A stretch of DNA of 64,000 bases, from the NCBI RefSeq assembly GCF_014534655.1, contig NZ_JACVVD010000004.1, positions 186,001 to 250,000 on the forward strand, given 5' to 3'. Of the stretch, positions 33,386 through 42,260 are shown piece after piece (position 1 is the stretch's first letter; the number at the start of each line of letters is the position of its first letter). Under the pieces are notes generated by a model. That model was given only the letters and a program-made list of their open reading frames with translations, was not told the DNA's origin and searched no databases. The stretch comes from Paenibacillus sedimenti (GTDB lineage: Bacteria; Bacillota; Bacilli; Paenibacillales; NBRC-103111). The translations under genes and the position numbers were made by a program.

Positions 33386-34195
33386 TCATATAATATTCGG
33401 CACCTGCCAGACGACAGGTCTTATGGAGATTAGCTCTCTTAGCCAAGATTGGGCAATCTGCTTGAACAATTCCGGATCTCCGCTGCAAAAAAATTGATGG
33501 ATGGGCATGACTCCGGAAGCAGCAAGCATGCCGCGATGAGACAGGATCGTGCTGATTTCCTGCGCTGTTTCGTCTGCGGAAGAGATTAATGTCACTTCGG
33601 TCCCCATGACCCGTGAAATTGAATCCGTTAGGAACGGGTAATGCGTACAGCCCAAGATCAAACAGTCGATAGGCTTGCCGACAAGAGGTCGCAGCGATTG
33701 TTCCACGACGGCGTTTGCTTCTTCCGCATCGAATAGCCCTTTCTCAACGAACGGGGCAAGCAGCGGACAGGCTTCGCTATAAACTTGGATGCCGGGCGAG
33801 ATCGTTCTAAGTGCCTGCTCATAGGCCATACTTCGGATCGTACCTTCCGTGCCGATGACGCCGACAATGCCGCTTTTCGTCGATTTAATGGCGGCTCTGG
33901 CTCCAGGCGAGATCACACCCAGCACGGGGATCGGCACGTGAGTGCGGATATCGTCAATGGCTACGGCAGTAGCTGTATTACAGGCGATGACAATCATTTT
34001 CGGGTCAAATTGAAATAAGTAATCGACGATTTGCCGGGTAAAGATACGCACTTCTTCTGCAGGGCGCGGTCCATAAGGACTTCGGGCCGTATCCCCGAAA
34101 TAGATGACTTTTTCTTGCGGCAGCTGTCTCATTAATTCTCTAACTACAGTTAATCCACCCACTCCGGAGTCCAGTACGGCTATCGCTTGCTGCAC
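33386..34195 (-). CDS. racE: glutamate racemase
   Basis: 269 aa. GTG 34195 after AAAGGAAG. Makes D-glutamate for peptidoglycan. AVLDSGVGG (Asp9), the catalytic Cys pair in ACNTATA (about 72) and GCTHYP (about 184), and FGDTARSPYG are all present. Neighbouring M14 peptidase and polysaccharide deacetylase also point to the wall. Confidence 0.95.
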   Translation of the reverse strand: MQQAIAVLDSGVGGLTVVRELMRQLPQEKVIYFGDTARSPYGPRPAEEVRIFTRQIVDYLFQFDPKMIVIACNTATAVAIDDIRTHVPIPVLGVISPGARAAIKSTKSGIVGVIGTEGTIRSMAYEQALRTISPGIQVYSEACPLLAPFVEKGLFDAEEANAVVEQSLRPLVGKPIDCLILGCTHYPFLTDSISRVMGTEVTLISSADETAQEISTILSHRGMLAASGVMPIHQFFCSGDPELFKQIAQSWLRELISIRPVVWQVPNII

Positions 34196-34304
34196 AATAT
34201 ACGCTTCCTTTGCCGTTTGATGAATTGCGGAACCTCATGGATAGAATATGAACGCCCAAGCTCAAAGGTACCATGGAGTTTCTCGCAGAATTCCGGGATA
34301 GATC

Positions 34305-35297
34305 CTATTTTTTAGGCTGGAGCTCATTCACAAGTCCGAATTCATAGCCTTTCTTTTTGATCTCTTTACAGATGCGGTCGAGCGCCTCCATGTTCTCTTG
34401 AGAGCCCTGATGCATCAAGATCACGTTACCTTCATGCAAATTATTCATGATGTCGTTATAAGGATCGTCGGCGCCGTTTTTCCTGGGCTCCCAGTCTCGC
34501 ATAGCCGTAGACCAGAATACGGAAGTATAACCCATGTCCGAAACTAGGCTTAAATTGTGCATATTATAGCTGCCAAACGGGAAACGGAAATACTTCTCCA
34601 CTTCTTTACCGGTCAACTGCTTGTACATCTCTTCAAAATCGGTAATTTCCTTCTTAATCTGCTCATCCGTCATTTTGTTAAAGTCTTGATGCGTCATCGT
34701 GTGGTTCGCAATGAAGTGGCCGTCTGCAAGAAGTCGCTTCAAGTAATCCGGGTTCTTCTTAATATTATTGCCGGAGATGAAGAAATTCGCCTTCACCCCA
34801 TTGTCTTTCAGTGATTTGAGCATTAAATCAACCTCGATCAGCGGTCCTCCCGCATCGATCGTAAGGTAAACTTTTTTACCGCTGCCTACCCATACGGCCT
34901 TCTGATCCGCTGTGAAAGATTTCGTTTCCTTCGGGAAATCCGGAACTTGTCCTGTTTTCTTCTTCATGTAGTACCAGGAGAATGGGGTACGGTCCCCTGT
35001 ACCTGGCTGCCAGGACGGTTTGGTCGATGCTGTAGTTTTAGGTATTGTCGATGCCATGGGAACCGCGGATGCCTGTGGCGACATTGAAGGTTTTGCCGTT
35101 GCTTTTGGATTCGGTATAGGTGAATGGGTTGGTTTTGGCGTTGGGGTTACGGGGACACTGGTAGCGCGGGGCGCTACTGTTGCGGATGCGTTCAGTCTCT
35201 TGTCGGACGGAATTGCGATCAAGCTTTGGTCTGCACAGCCGATCAATGATACGCTAAGTACGATCAGCAGTGCAGCGCTCTTGGATATCGGGGTCAT
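34305..35297 (-). CDS. lipoprotein polysaccharide deacetylase (NodB domain)
   Basis: 330 aa from ATG 35297 (GAGG upstream). Lipobox LIGC gives a membrane-anchored lipoprotein. A Pro/Thr/Lys linker of about 70 residues precedes a NodB domain with HTMTH (metal ligands), FRFPFGSYN and VILMHQGS. Motif 1 reads TIDAGG instead of TFDDG, so the usual metal-binding second Asp is Ala. Likely acts on peptidoglycan or another wall polymer. Confidence 0.85.
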   Translation of the reverse strand: MTPISKSAALLIVLSVSLIGCADQSLIAIPSDKRLNASATVAPRATSVPVTPTPKPTHSPIPNPKATAKPSMSPQASAVPMASTIPKTTASTKPSWQPGTGDRTPFSWYYMKKKTGQVPDFPKETKSFTADQKAVWVGSGKKVYLTIDAGGPLIEVDLMLKSLKDNGVKANFFISGNNIKKNPDYLKRLLADGHFIANHTMTHQDFNKMTDEQIKKEITDFEEMYKQLTGKEVEKYFRFPFGSYNMHNLSLVSDMGYTSVFWSTAMRDWEPRKNGADDPYNDIMNNLHEGNVILMHQGSQENMEALDRICKEIKKKGYEFGLVNELQPKK

Positions 35298-35373
35298 GCC
35301 GGCACCTCGTCTCATCATTGAGTACTCTCGGGTACTCATTTCGACAGCGCCAGACAAATTACCTGCCTGTTCC

Positions 35374-35793
35374 TCATTTGGTAGCTCGATACGTCAAAAA
35401 CTGAAGAATGGTGATGAGGATAAATGCGGTTCCGGCAAGCATCGGGATCGTAATGAAACCGAACCAATAGAGGTAGTCCACATCGCAAGGAACGGGGCCG
35501 CAAGCGGCTGCATCTTCATGAAAGACGCCGGATTGCAGAAGGACATGATAAATGGAAATGCAAGCTCCCCATATCGTCATCGGCAGCACATAAATCGTGA
35601 GCTTATAATCTCTTCGAACAGCTGCAATGCCTAATAGAATCACTAACGGATACATCAAAATTCGTTGATACCAGCATAATTTACAAGGTAAAAAGTGCAT
35701 GATCTCTGAGAAATAGAGACTTCCTAAAGTCGCGATCAGCGCGATGAACCAAGAGATATGCATCCCGTTATCTTTTAACCATTTATTTGACAT
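35374..35793 (-). CDS. bdbC: BdbC-type thiol-disulfide oxidoreductase (DsbB family)
   Basis: 139 aa, four transmembrane helices. Redox pairs C37/C40 (CKLCWYQR) and the second loop AACGPVPC. It reoxidises a DsbA-like partner (BdbD), passing electrons to quinone. AGGGAGGA upstream of ATG 35793. No bdbD gene lies beside it in this window. Confidence 0.93.
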   Translation of the reverse strand: MSNKWLKDNGMHISWFIALIATLGSLYFSEIMHFLPCKLCWYQRILMYPLVILLGIAAVRRDYKLTIYVLPMTIWGACISIYHVLLQSGVFHEDAAACGPVPCDVDYLYWFGFITIPMLAGTAFILITILQFLTYRATK

Positions 35794-35840
35794 GTACGTT
35801 TGTCCTCCCTTTCCAGCTTATTATAGAAAAAAATGAGAAA

Positions 35841-35865
35841 AAAAGGAACCCGTGCAGGTTCCTTT
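35841..35865. terminator. intrinsic terminator
   Basis: AAAGGAACC / GGTTCCTTT stem downstream of the chemoreceptor, with A-rich (minus: T-rich) flank. Confidence 0.7.
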
Positions 35866-35875
35866 GCTCATTGCG

Positions 35876-37939
35876 TTACTTCACTTTAAACTGCGCGGCG
35901 GCATGCCCAAGCTCTTTAGTTAAGCTGTCGATACTCTCCACCATATTGGCTAGCTTTTGTACCATCGCCGACTGCTCTTGAACCGTTGCCGTTACCTCTT
36001 GTACGGAAGCGGACACTTCTTCTCCGGAAGCTGATAAGCTTTGCGCCGATCCCAGCACATCATCTTTATCTCTTTCCATCTTGCTGACTTCTTCGGCCAT
36101 GGATTTAATTTGATTGGTGATGTCCATGACATTGTCCAATATCTCTTTGAATCCCTGCTGCGTTTTGCCGACAAACTCATCCTGCTTTACGGCAATCGCC
36201 TGAATTTCGCCGACGCTTTTATTATTCTCACCCACATGATCCAGCGTTTGTTGGATGATCTCGTTAATATCGCTCGACTGCTTCGAAGATTGTTCTGCCA
36301 ATTTGCGGATTTCGCCGGCAACGACGGCAAAGCCTTTCCCATGTTCTCCTGCTCTGGCGGCTTCAATCGAAGCGTTCAATGCCAAAAGGTTGGTCTGTTT
36401 GGCTATATCGCCTATCGTACTGGTAATCGTCCGGATATGATTGGAACTTTCAGCCAAAAGTGAGGTGATCGAAGAAATTTTCTGTACTTCCTGTTCATTT
36501 CTGCTATTAATTTCGATCAGATTCTCAATGACTTCTCTGTTCGCGTGGAACACCTCGATAATGGCTTCGGATCGATCCTTCACGGATTGGGATCGAGTGC
36601 CGATTGTAGCGATTTTCTCACCTAAGCCATAAAATTTCCCAACAATATGTTCCGTCTCATGGGATTGTGATTCCATCGCTTTGGCAATCTCCATCGTGGT
36701 GATAGACGTTTCTCGAATGGACTGCGCGGTATTCTTAGATGTTTCTTCCAATTCGTTCGTACTTACGTTCAGAACCTCGATGGATCTATTCATATGAGCG
36801 ATCAATTCTTTATTATTCGCTGCCATGACGTTGAAACTATCGGCCAGATGTCTGAATTCGCTTGTATATTTGCCTTCCGCAATAACCGTCAGATCTCCGG
36901 ATGACAATCTCTTAAACGAGTTGGTCAATGTTACGATCGGAGACGTGATGGATCTTGAAAGGAGAAGACCGACCACGATAGCGAGAACGACCGCGACAGC
37001 TGTAACAAGAATGATATTGGTCATTAGCGTATGCAACGGTCTTTGGATATCTCTGTAATCATCTGCGACGAATACCGTCCAATCAGCGGTTGGAATCTTA
37101 GAGTAACGAATGTATGCTTCTGCATTATCGATGTTGCCCTTTGATACTTCGCCGGACGCTTTTTGTTTCAGAATATCTGCATAGAGCTCAGATTCAAGCG
37201 GCTTTCCGATCATGTCGGGAACCGTGGAATGATAGACGATCGTCCCTCCGCGGCTGACAACGAAAATTCTGCCTTCTCCGTTAATTTGAATCCCCTTTAA
37301 TTTATTGACAAAAAGAGAGGTATCCAGTGTGCTGATATACACACCGATGACGTTACCATCATCATCCTTAACCGGTTCGGCAAATACGACAATCAAGGAA
37401 TTCGTACTTTTAGAAATGATGGCATCGCTCACGAAAAACTTGCCTTGAATGGCTTCCTTGAAGTATTCGCGATCGGAGCGATCGCCCTTAACCGAATCCG
37501 GATTACTGCTCGCGACAATCGTTCCCTTGGTATCGATCAACGTCAAGGATTGAATCCCTTTTGTTCCTTGAATGCTCTTCTGAAGGATCGCATTAGCTTT
37601 AGCTTGAAGATCGTTTTTGGGGGAGAAAAAATCTTGTTCGGACAGTTTGTTCTGGAGTCTAAGCTTTAACAAATCTTTAAAAGTGCTATTGATGGAGACT
37701 TGATAAGTGCTTTGTTCCTCTAACTGAACGATCGAAAAGAGGTTTTCCCCGATTCGGTCTGCGTTTGCATTCATTTCGTCTTTACTTTTTTTCATCAGCA
37801 TGTCTGACCCGAACATATACGCAAAAATACTTGATCCCGCTAGCGCGATAATAACCAAAAGACTTATGAATACTGGCAGTTTTACTCGAAGGGAGAGTTG
37901 TGAAAGTGTCATCCGGCTTGTCTCTTTCGTTGTTGTCAT
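35876..37939 (-). CDS. methyl-accepting chemotaxis protein (dCache)
   Basis: 687 aa. ATG 37939 after AAAAGGAG. TM1 about 20-42, a dCache_1 ligand-binding domain (about 50-295; ends [16 protein letters not shown]), TM2 about 305-328, HAMP and a full signalling hairpin tip [33 protein letters not shown]. Ligand probably a small organic solute. No other chemotaxis gene nearby. Confidence 0.94.
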   Translation of the reverse strand: MTTTKETSRMTLSQLSLRVKLPVFISLLVIIALAGSSIFAYMFGSDMLMKKSKDEMNANADRIGENLFSIVQLEEQSTYQVSINSTFKDLLKLRLQNKLSEQDFFSPKNDLQAKANAILQKSIQGTKGIQSLTLIDTKGTIVASSNPDSVKGDRSDREYFKEAIQGKFFVSDAIISKSTNSLIVVFAEPVKDDDGNVIGVYISTLDTSLFVNKLKGIQINGEGRIFVVSRGGTIVYHSTVPDMIGKPLESELYADILKQKASGEVSKGNIDNAEAYIRYSKIPTADWTVFVADDYRDIQRPLHTLMTNIILVTAVAVVLAIVVGLLLSRSITSPIVTLTNSFKRLSSGDLTVIAEGKYTSEFRHLADSFNVMAANNKELIAHMNRSIEVLNVSTNELEETSKNTAQSIRETSITTMEIAKAMESQSHETEHIVGKFYGLGEKIATIGTRSQSVKDRSEAIIEVFHANREVIENLIEINSRNEQEVQKISSITSLLAESSNHIRTITSTIGDIAKQTNLLALNASIEAARAGEHGKGFAVVAGEIRKLAEQSSKQSSDINEIIQQTLDHVGENNKSVGEIQAIAVKQDEFVGKTQQGFKEILDNVMDITNQIKSMAEEVSKMERDKDDVLGSAQSLSASGEEVSASVQEVTATVQEQSAMVQKLANMVESIDSLTKELGHAAAQFKVK

Positions 37940-38054
37940 GCTGGCTCCTTTTTTATCTGTTGTATGATTGATCTAAATGTATATCGGCAATTGGAAATGT
38001 GATTTGAATAGATTTTGTAGTTTTTTGAGGAAATTTGTCGAGGAAAAATAAAAT

Positions 38055-38088
38055 ACCGTGTAAAGGTTCTGTACCTTTTACACGGTTT
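38055..38088 (-). terminator. terminator of the GH15-dehydrogenase operon
   Basis: ACCGTGTAAA-GGT / ACCTTTTACACGGT stem followed on the minus strand by a T-rich tract. Confidence 0.8.
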
Positions 38089-38109
38089 CTAAGAAATAAA
38101 TCGTATTGT

Positions 38110-39270
38110 TTACACCGAAAAGCTATAGGCAACTTCTCTCGTTTGCTTGACAAGGTCATTCCATAGCCGGGTCGGCACGACATCCACGACGGCTTTGATC
38201 GGAATGCTCTTGAAATCCAGCTTTAGCAGGTCTTCCAGCTGCATTCGGTTGGTGACCAGGCGGGAGAGCCAGCCTGGCGACAGCTTCTCCATCTGCTGCA
38301 AGCGGTAGATGGCGGTCTCGAAATCTTTGCGTGACGCGTTCACCGAGCCGATCACGCATTTATTTTCGAGGACCATGCTTTGATTGAGCATGTCCGAAGC
38401 TATCTCCAGCTTCCTGTCAGCTGGAGTGACCCCAAGCAGCGCCAACACGCCGCCCGGCGCTAGCACCGACATCGCCTCGAAGGCCAGCGGGCTGTAGCCC
38501 GTACATTCGAGGATCAGATCCATCGGCTTACCGAGACCGTCGGCATAAGCCGTTAACGTCGGAGCAGATCCTGCCGCGCCGGCCTGCCGGTACACGGCTC
38601 CGCACGCCTGCACAAGCTCCGCTTGTAAGCTGTCTTGCGGAGACATGGACCACACATAGACGTCCAGCCCCAGTACGCGGCAGGTCATAGCTGCGAGCAA
38701 ACCGAGCGGCCCTGAGCCCAAAATGAGCGCGGTCCGCGGCTCCCAGATGAGCCGCTGCTGCACGCGCTGCACCTGATCCCACACCTTCTCGACAATGCTT
38801 TGCGGCTCGACGAGCATCCCATGCTCCAGCAGGTCCGTTGGCACCTGCACCAAATACCGGGCTTCCTCCTTGTAATACTCGGAGAGGAAGCCGTGCGCCC
38901 CTTTAATGCCGCGCTCCACGTATTTGCCGGTCTGACAAAAGTCGGCATGGCCGTTGCGGCAATTCACGCAGCTCTGGTCTTTGCAGGGGCGTCTCACGAT
39001 CGCTGTCACGAGATCCCCTGATTGAAAGCCGCTATCCGCCCCTGCTTCGGCGACGACGCCTAACGACTCATGACCTGTCGTCAAATCGTCCTCGCCATCC
39101 GGCGGAGTCCCGTATTTTTCTTGCAAAATCTCCCTGTCGGTTCCATCCAAGCCAACGGCCAGCACCCGAACGAGCACTTCATTCGGCTGGGTTAGCGCCG
39201 GAACATCAATCATCTCTAAAGCGATGGATGGCGCCCCCTGCCGAAGCTGCTTGACCCGAATCGTCTTCAT
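38110..39270 (-). CDS. glucose 1-dehydrogenase-like zinc MDR
   Basis: 386 aa. Medium-chain dehydrogenase: catalytic TTGHESLG, structural zinc loop CKDQSCVNCRNGHADFC, NAD(P) loop GSGPLGLL, and the C-terminal domain typical of Sulfolobus/Thermoplasma glucose dehydrogenases (SVNASRKDFETAI). Oxidises aldoses to lactones. It follows the GH15 gene by 17 bases, so the two may release and oxidise glucose together. Locally GC-rich. Confidence 0.85.
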   Translation of the reverse strand: MKTIRVKQLRQGAPSIALEMIDVPALTQPNEVLVRVLAVGLDGTDREILQEKYGTPPDGEDDLTTGHESLGVVAEAGADSGFQSGDLVTAIVRRPCKDQSCVNCRNGHADFCQTGKYVERGIKGAHGFLSEYYKEEARYLVQVPTDLLEHGMLVEPQSIVEKVWDQVQRVQQRLIWEPRTALILGSGPLGLLAAMTCRVLGLDVYVWSMSPQDSLQAELVQACGAVYRQAGAAGSAPTLTAYADGLGKPMDLILECTGYSPLAFEAMSVLAPGGVLALLGVTPADRKLEIASDMLNQSMVLENKCVIGSVNASRKDFETAIYRLQQMEKLSPGWLSRLVTNRMQLEDLLKLDFKSIPIKAVVDVVPTRLWNDLVKQTREVAYSFSV

Positions 39271-39287
39271 TGTTCGAGCACCCCCTT

Positions 39288-41426
39288 CTAATGAATAACC
39301 GGTTCCAGCACCTTGTCCTCACTGGCATCAATCGGTTGCGTTATGTCCTTCGAGGTTAGCTGTTTCAGTTTCGACAAATACTCCTGGGTCACCTTAATAA
39401 ACGAAGCATGCGACCATGTGAGCGGGGATACCGACATAGGGACTCCTGTAAAAGGATGCACCTGCTCGGCCATCACACCGGAAGGCAGCGCGTGCTTGAT
39501 CGCCCAGCGCATCAGATTTTCCGCTTCCGTCAAATCATTCACCGTTTTGGACGATGCCACCAGCCACTCCGCATACCAGAGTGTACAGATGAACCAAGGA
39601 TTACCGGGAACTTTGGCCACATCTTTGGTTACTTGGTGATAATAGTCGTTCTCGTAACGGGCGATACCTCCGATTTCGGTATTCACCCATAATTTTTCTT
39701 TTAGCAGCTGCATCGTCGTCACCATTCTCGGATCCTCGCGCTCAAACAACCCAAAATCAAATAGTCCATACATGCTCATATCGAGCGTATAGTCAGGCAC
39801 GTAAGATTGTTTCTCTTGATTCCAAAACAATGCTCGTAAAAAACGCTTTTGATCCGGCGCGTACAGCTGTTGATCAGCCGCTTTCTTGACCTGCGCAGCC
39901 TTATCGGCGTAATAAATCGCTCGCGCTTTATCCTGATGATATTCGGCGAATCTGGAAGCAGCGACCAATCCCGCATACACGCTGGCTACCGTGAACGCGA
40001 GTACGCCATAACGTTCTTCCCATAGATCATAGGAAGGAAGCGGCAGACCCGATGCATCACGATAGTGGACGAGAAAGTCCGCCGCGGGTTTGACGAATTG
40101 TTCATAATCGTTTCTCGATTGCTCTATCGTCCCTGCCAGCTTATGATGATGCCACATCGCATAGAGGACGAGCGCTGTTTCATCTTCTTGGATGGCTAAC
40201 TGCTTGGCTCCCTGAGCATTAACCCAGGGGTGCCAGCTGGAGCCAACGGAGCCGTCAGGATTGTACTTATGCATCAAATAACCTTCCGGAGACAGCACTT
40301 TGATACAGAAATCAAAAAACTTCCTGGCAAGCTCATGATACCCGGCCCGATCCAAGGCATGGGAAACCAGAGCACCGTCACGAGGCCACATATAGGAGTA
40401 GGAGTCCTTGGCAAACTTCAAAATATCCGAATCGTTGGCAGCTACGACAGCCCCCCGATTATCCAGATTCGTTCTTGTGATGAGCAAGCTTCTCTTGTAA
40501 AATGAATCCAAATCGGGTTTCAGCAGCGACAGCTGATGCTGATCGCGATTCACCCATTTCACCCAATGGTCGTGGGTGCGCTGTAACAAGGCTTGCGGAG
40601 TCGCTGTACGAAGCAAACGCTCCAAGCGTTCCACTTCCTGCTTGCTTCGTCCAAAACATATCCAAAACCACGCTTCCTTCGTGCTTTTCGGCGGCAGCGT
40701 CATCGTCAGCTCGATGATGCCGTCGACCGAACCCTGTGCGATCGGATTGCCGCCAAGATGACCGTCCTCCGCGTCACGCCAAGTCCCTTCAAGGCCGTGA
40801 ATTCCTTTTTGCCCTGTCGCATAGCCGCTTGGCCCCGCTTTCACCTCATCGGGAGATAAGCACGACAACGTCAAGTAGCGATGCCCTTTATAAAAGACGA
40901 GCGAACTTAGCTCCGGATCGAAGAAGATGGTATCCCCGATTCCATTTCCATAGATTTGCAAATCCAAGTGAAAATACAGCTTGACCGTCCGTTCCGCATC
41001 AAACAGGTTTTCCACTCTCACTTTACGTAAAAACACATTTTGCTGAACATCCACACCATCTCTGAGCAGCATGCGAAGACCAAGCCGTTCATGCGTGCAT
41101 TCCGCGTTGGTGACAAGTGAATCCTGCAAGTAGTTCAGCTTTTTGGATACCTCCGGATGATCGATCCAGAAAAACTGTTCCTGACACCAAACGCCAAAAT
41201 GTGAAAGATGATCGCTGGATTGATTCTCCTGCCCTACCAAAGGGAAGTACATGTCACGAATATTATAAGCAGCATCGAAATTGATCAGTACATTCCCATT
41301 TCCAATGGGCAAATCTCTGGCCATATCATCAGCCCTTTCCAAGGATGTTGTGATTAATTTTCCATTTGCAGAGCTTAAATATGCATCTGTTGTTGCTTCA
41401 CTGGAAGTAGAGGTAATTGGCACCAT
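39288..41426 (-). CDS. glycoside hydrolase family 15 (glucoamylase/trehalase-like)
   Basis: 712 aa from ATG 41426, with GAGG seven bases upstream. N-terminal beta domain (about 40-290) and an (alpha/alpha)6 barrel with the GH15 motif SYMWPRDGALVSHAL and later EIGGIARYENDYYH, GNPWFICTLWYAEW. No signal peptide, so cytoplasmic. Acts on alpha-glucans or trehalose in relatives. First gene of an operon with the glucose dehydrogenase; divergent from the XRE-LytTR regulator. Confidence 0.9.
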   Translation of the reverse strand: MVPITSTSSEATTDAYLSSANGKLITTSLERADDMARDLPIGNGNVLINFDAAYNIRDMYFPLVGQENQSSDHLSHFGVWCQEQFFWIDHPEVSKKLNYLQDSLVTNAECTHERLGLRMLLRDGVDVQQNVFLRKVRVENLFDAERTVKLYFHLDLQIYGNGIGDTIFFDPELSSLVFYKGHRYLTLSCLSPDEVKAGPSGYATGQKGIHGLEGTWRDAEDGHLGGNPIAQGSVDGIIELTMTLPPKSTKEAWFWICFGRSKQEVERLERLLRTATPQALLQRTHDHWVKWVNRDQHQLSLLKPDLDSFYKRSLLITRTNLDNRGAVVAANDSDILKFAKDSYSYMWPRDGALVSHALDRAGYHELARKFFDFCIKVLSPEGYLMHKYNPDGSVGSSWHPWVNAQGAKQLAIQEDETALVLYAMWHHHKLAGTIEQSRNDYEQFVKPAADFLVHYRDASGLPLPSYDLWEERYGVLAFTVASVYAGLVAASRFAEYHQDKARAIYYADKAAQVKKAADQQLYAPDQKRFLRALFWNQEKQSYVPDYTLDMSMYGLFDFGLFEREDPRMVTTMQLLKEKLWVNTEIGGIARYENDYYHQVTKDVAKVPGNPWFICTLWYAEWLVASSKTVNDLTEAENLMRWAIKHALPSGVMAEQVHPFTGVPMSVSPLTWSHASFIKVTQEYLSKLKQLTSKDITQPIDASEDKVLEPVIH

Positions 41427-41495
41427 TCCCAGCCTCACACATTTTCATTTATAAGGAATTCGTTTACAATATGATTCAATGGAGGGATTCGTACT

Positions 41496-42149
41496 ATGCA
41501 GCAATTAGAAGGATTCGGTAAATTTTTGGAAGGCTTGCGCGGCAAGATGTCATTACGTGAAGCAGCCCATAAAAGCGGACTTTCCCATGCCTACATTCGC
41601 GACCTTGAGCTGGAGCGGAACCGTTCGACGAACGAAAAAATTAAACCATCGCCCGTTACGCTGAAAAAGCTGTCGGATGCATACAATTTTTCCTACACGG
41701 AGTTGATGGAAAAAGCTGGTTATCTGGAAAAAGAGGAGAAATCGGAGTCGGAAGTCGAAATTCCTTTTCAGGATGTCCTATATATTGAAGTCAGCATGAG
41801 AGAGATCACTTATCACACGCATATGAGCAAATTGAATAGAAGCGTGAATTCATTGATCGATTTCAGCGGTTTTCTCGACAAGCTTGAAGAGCAAGGTTTT
41901 AAGAAAATGGATACGGATTTATTCGTGAACCTTCAACATGTGCAGAAATATGCCGAAAAAGAAGGTAAGCTGTATTTTGACTCCTTGGGAATTGGCAAGC
42001 ATGTCGTCATTGCAGCCATACGGCAAAAAAAATATCATGAGCTCATTGTACGCAGCGTAGCGCGCAACACCGGTATGAGCCTTGGTTATCAGTTCGAACG
42101 AAATTCGGGCGTCGAGACGTTGTTTCCTTCATTAAAAAGACAGATTTAA
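41496..42149 (+). CDS. XRE-family regulator with LytTR-like C-terminal domain
   Basis: 217 aa. HTH_XRE at residues 8-68 (MSLREAAHKSGLSHAYIRDLE). Residues about 88-165 (DVLYIEVSMREITYHTHMSK ... KMDTDLFVNLQHVQKY) follow the LytTR pattern: beta strand, hydrophilic turn, then a (F/L)VNL segment. ATG 41496 is preceded by GGAGGG. It could regulate the divergent GH15 operon or the downstream GGDEF-EAL gene. Confidence 0.75.
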   Translation: MQQLEGFGKFLEGLRGKMSLREAAHKSGLSHAYIRDLELERNRSTNEKIKPSPVTLKKLSDAYNFSYTELMEKAGYLEKEEKSESEVEIPFQDVLYIEVSMREITYHTHMSKLNRSVNSLIDFSGFLDKLEEQGFKKMDTDLFVNLQHVQKYAEKEGKLYFDSLGIGKHVVIAAIRQKKYHELIVRSVARNTGMSLGYQFERNSGVETLFPSLKRQI

Positions 42150-42260
42150 TCCTGGAAAAGCTTCTAATTCGTCATGATTCGACACCATTCGCTTGATTGG
42201 TAAACAAAGGTATAATAGAATGTTAAATATGTTTATCTTTCGACTTATGGAGCTGATCGA

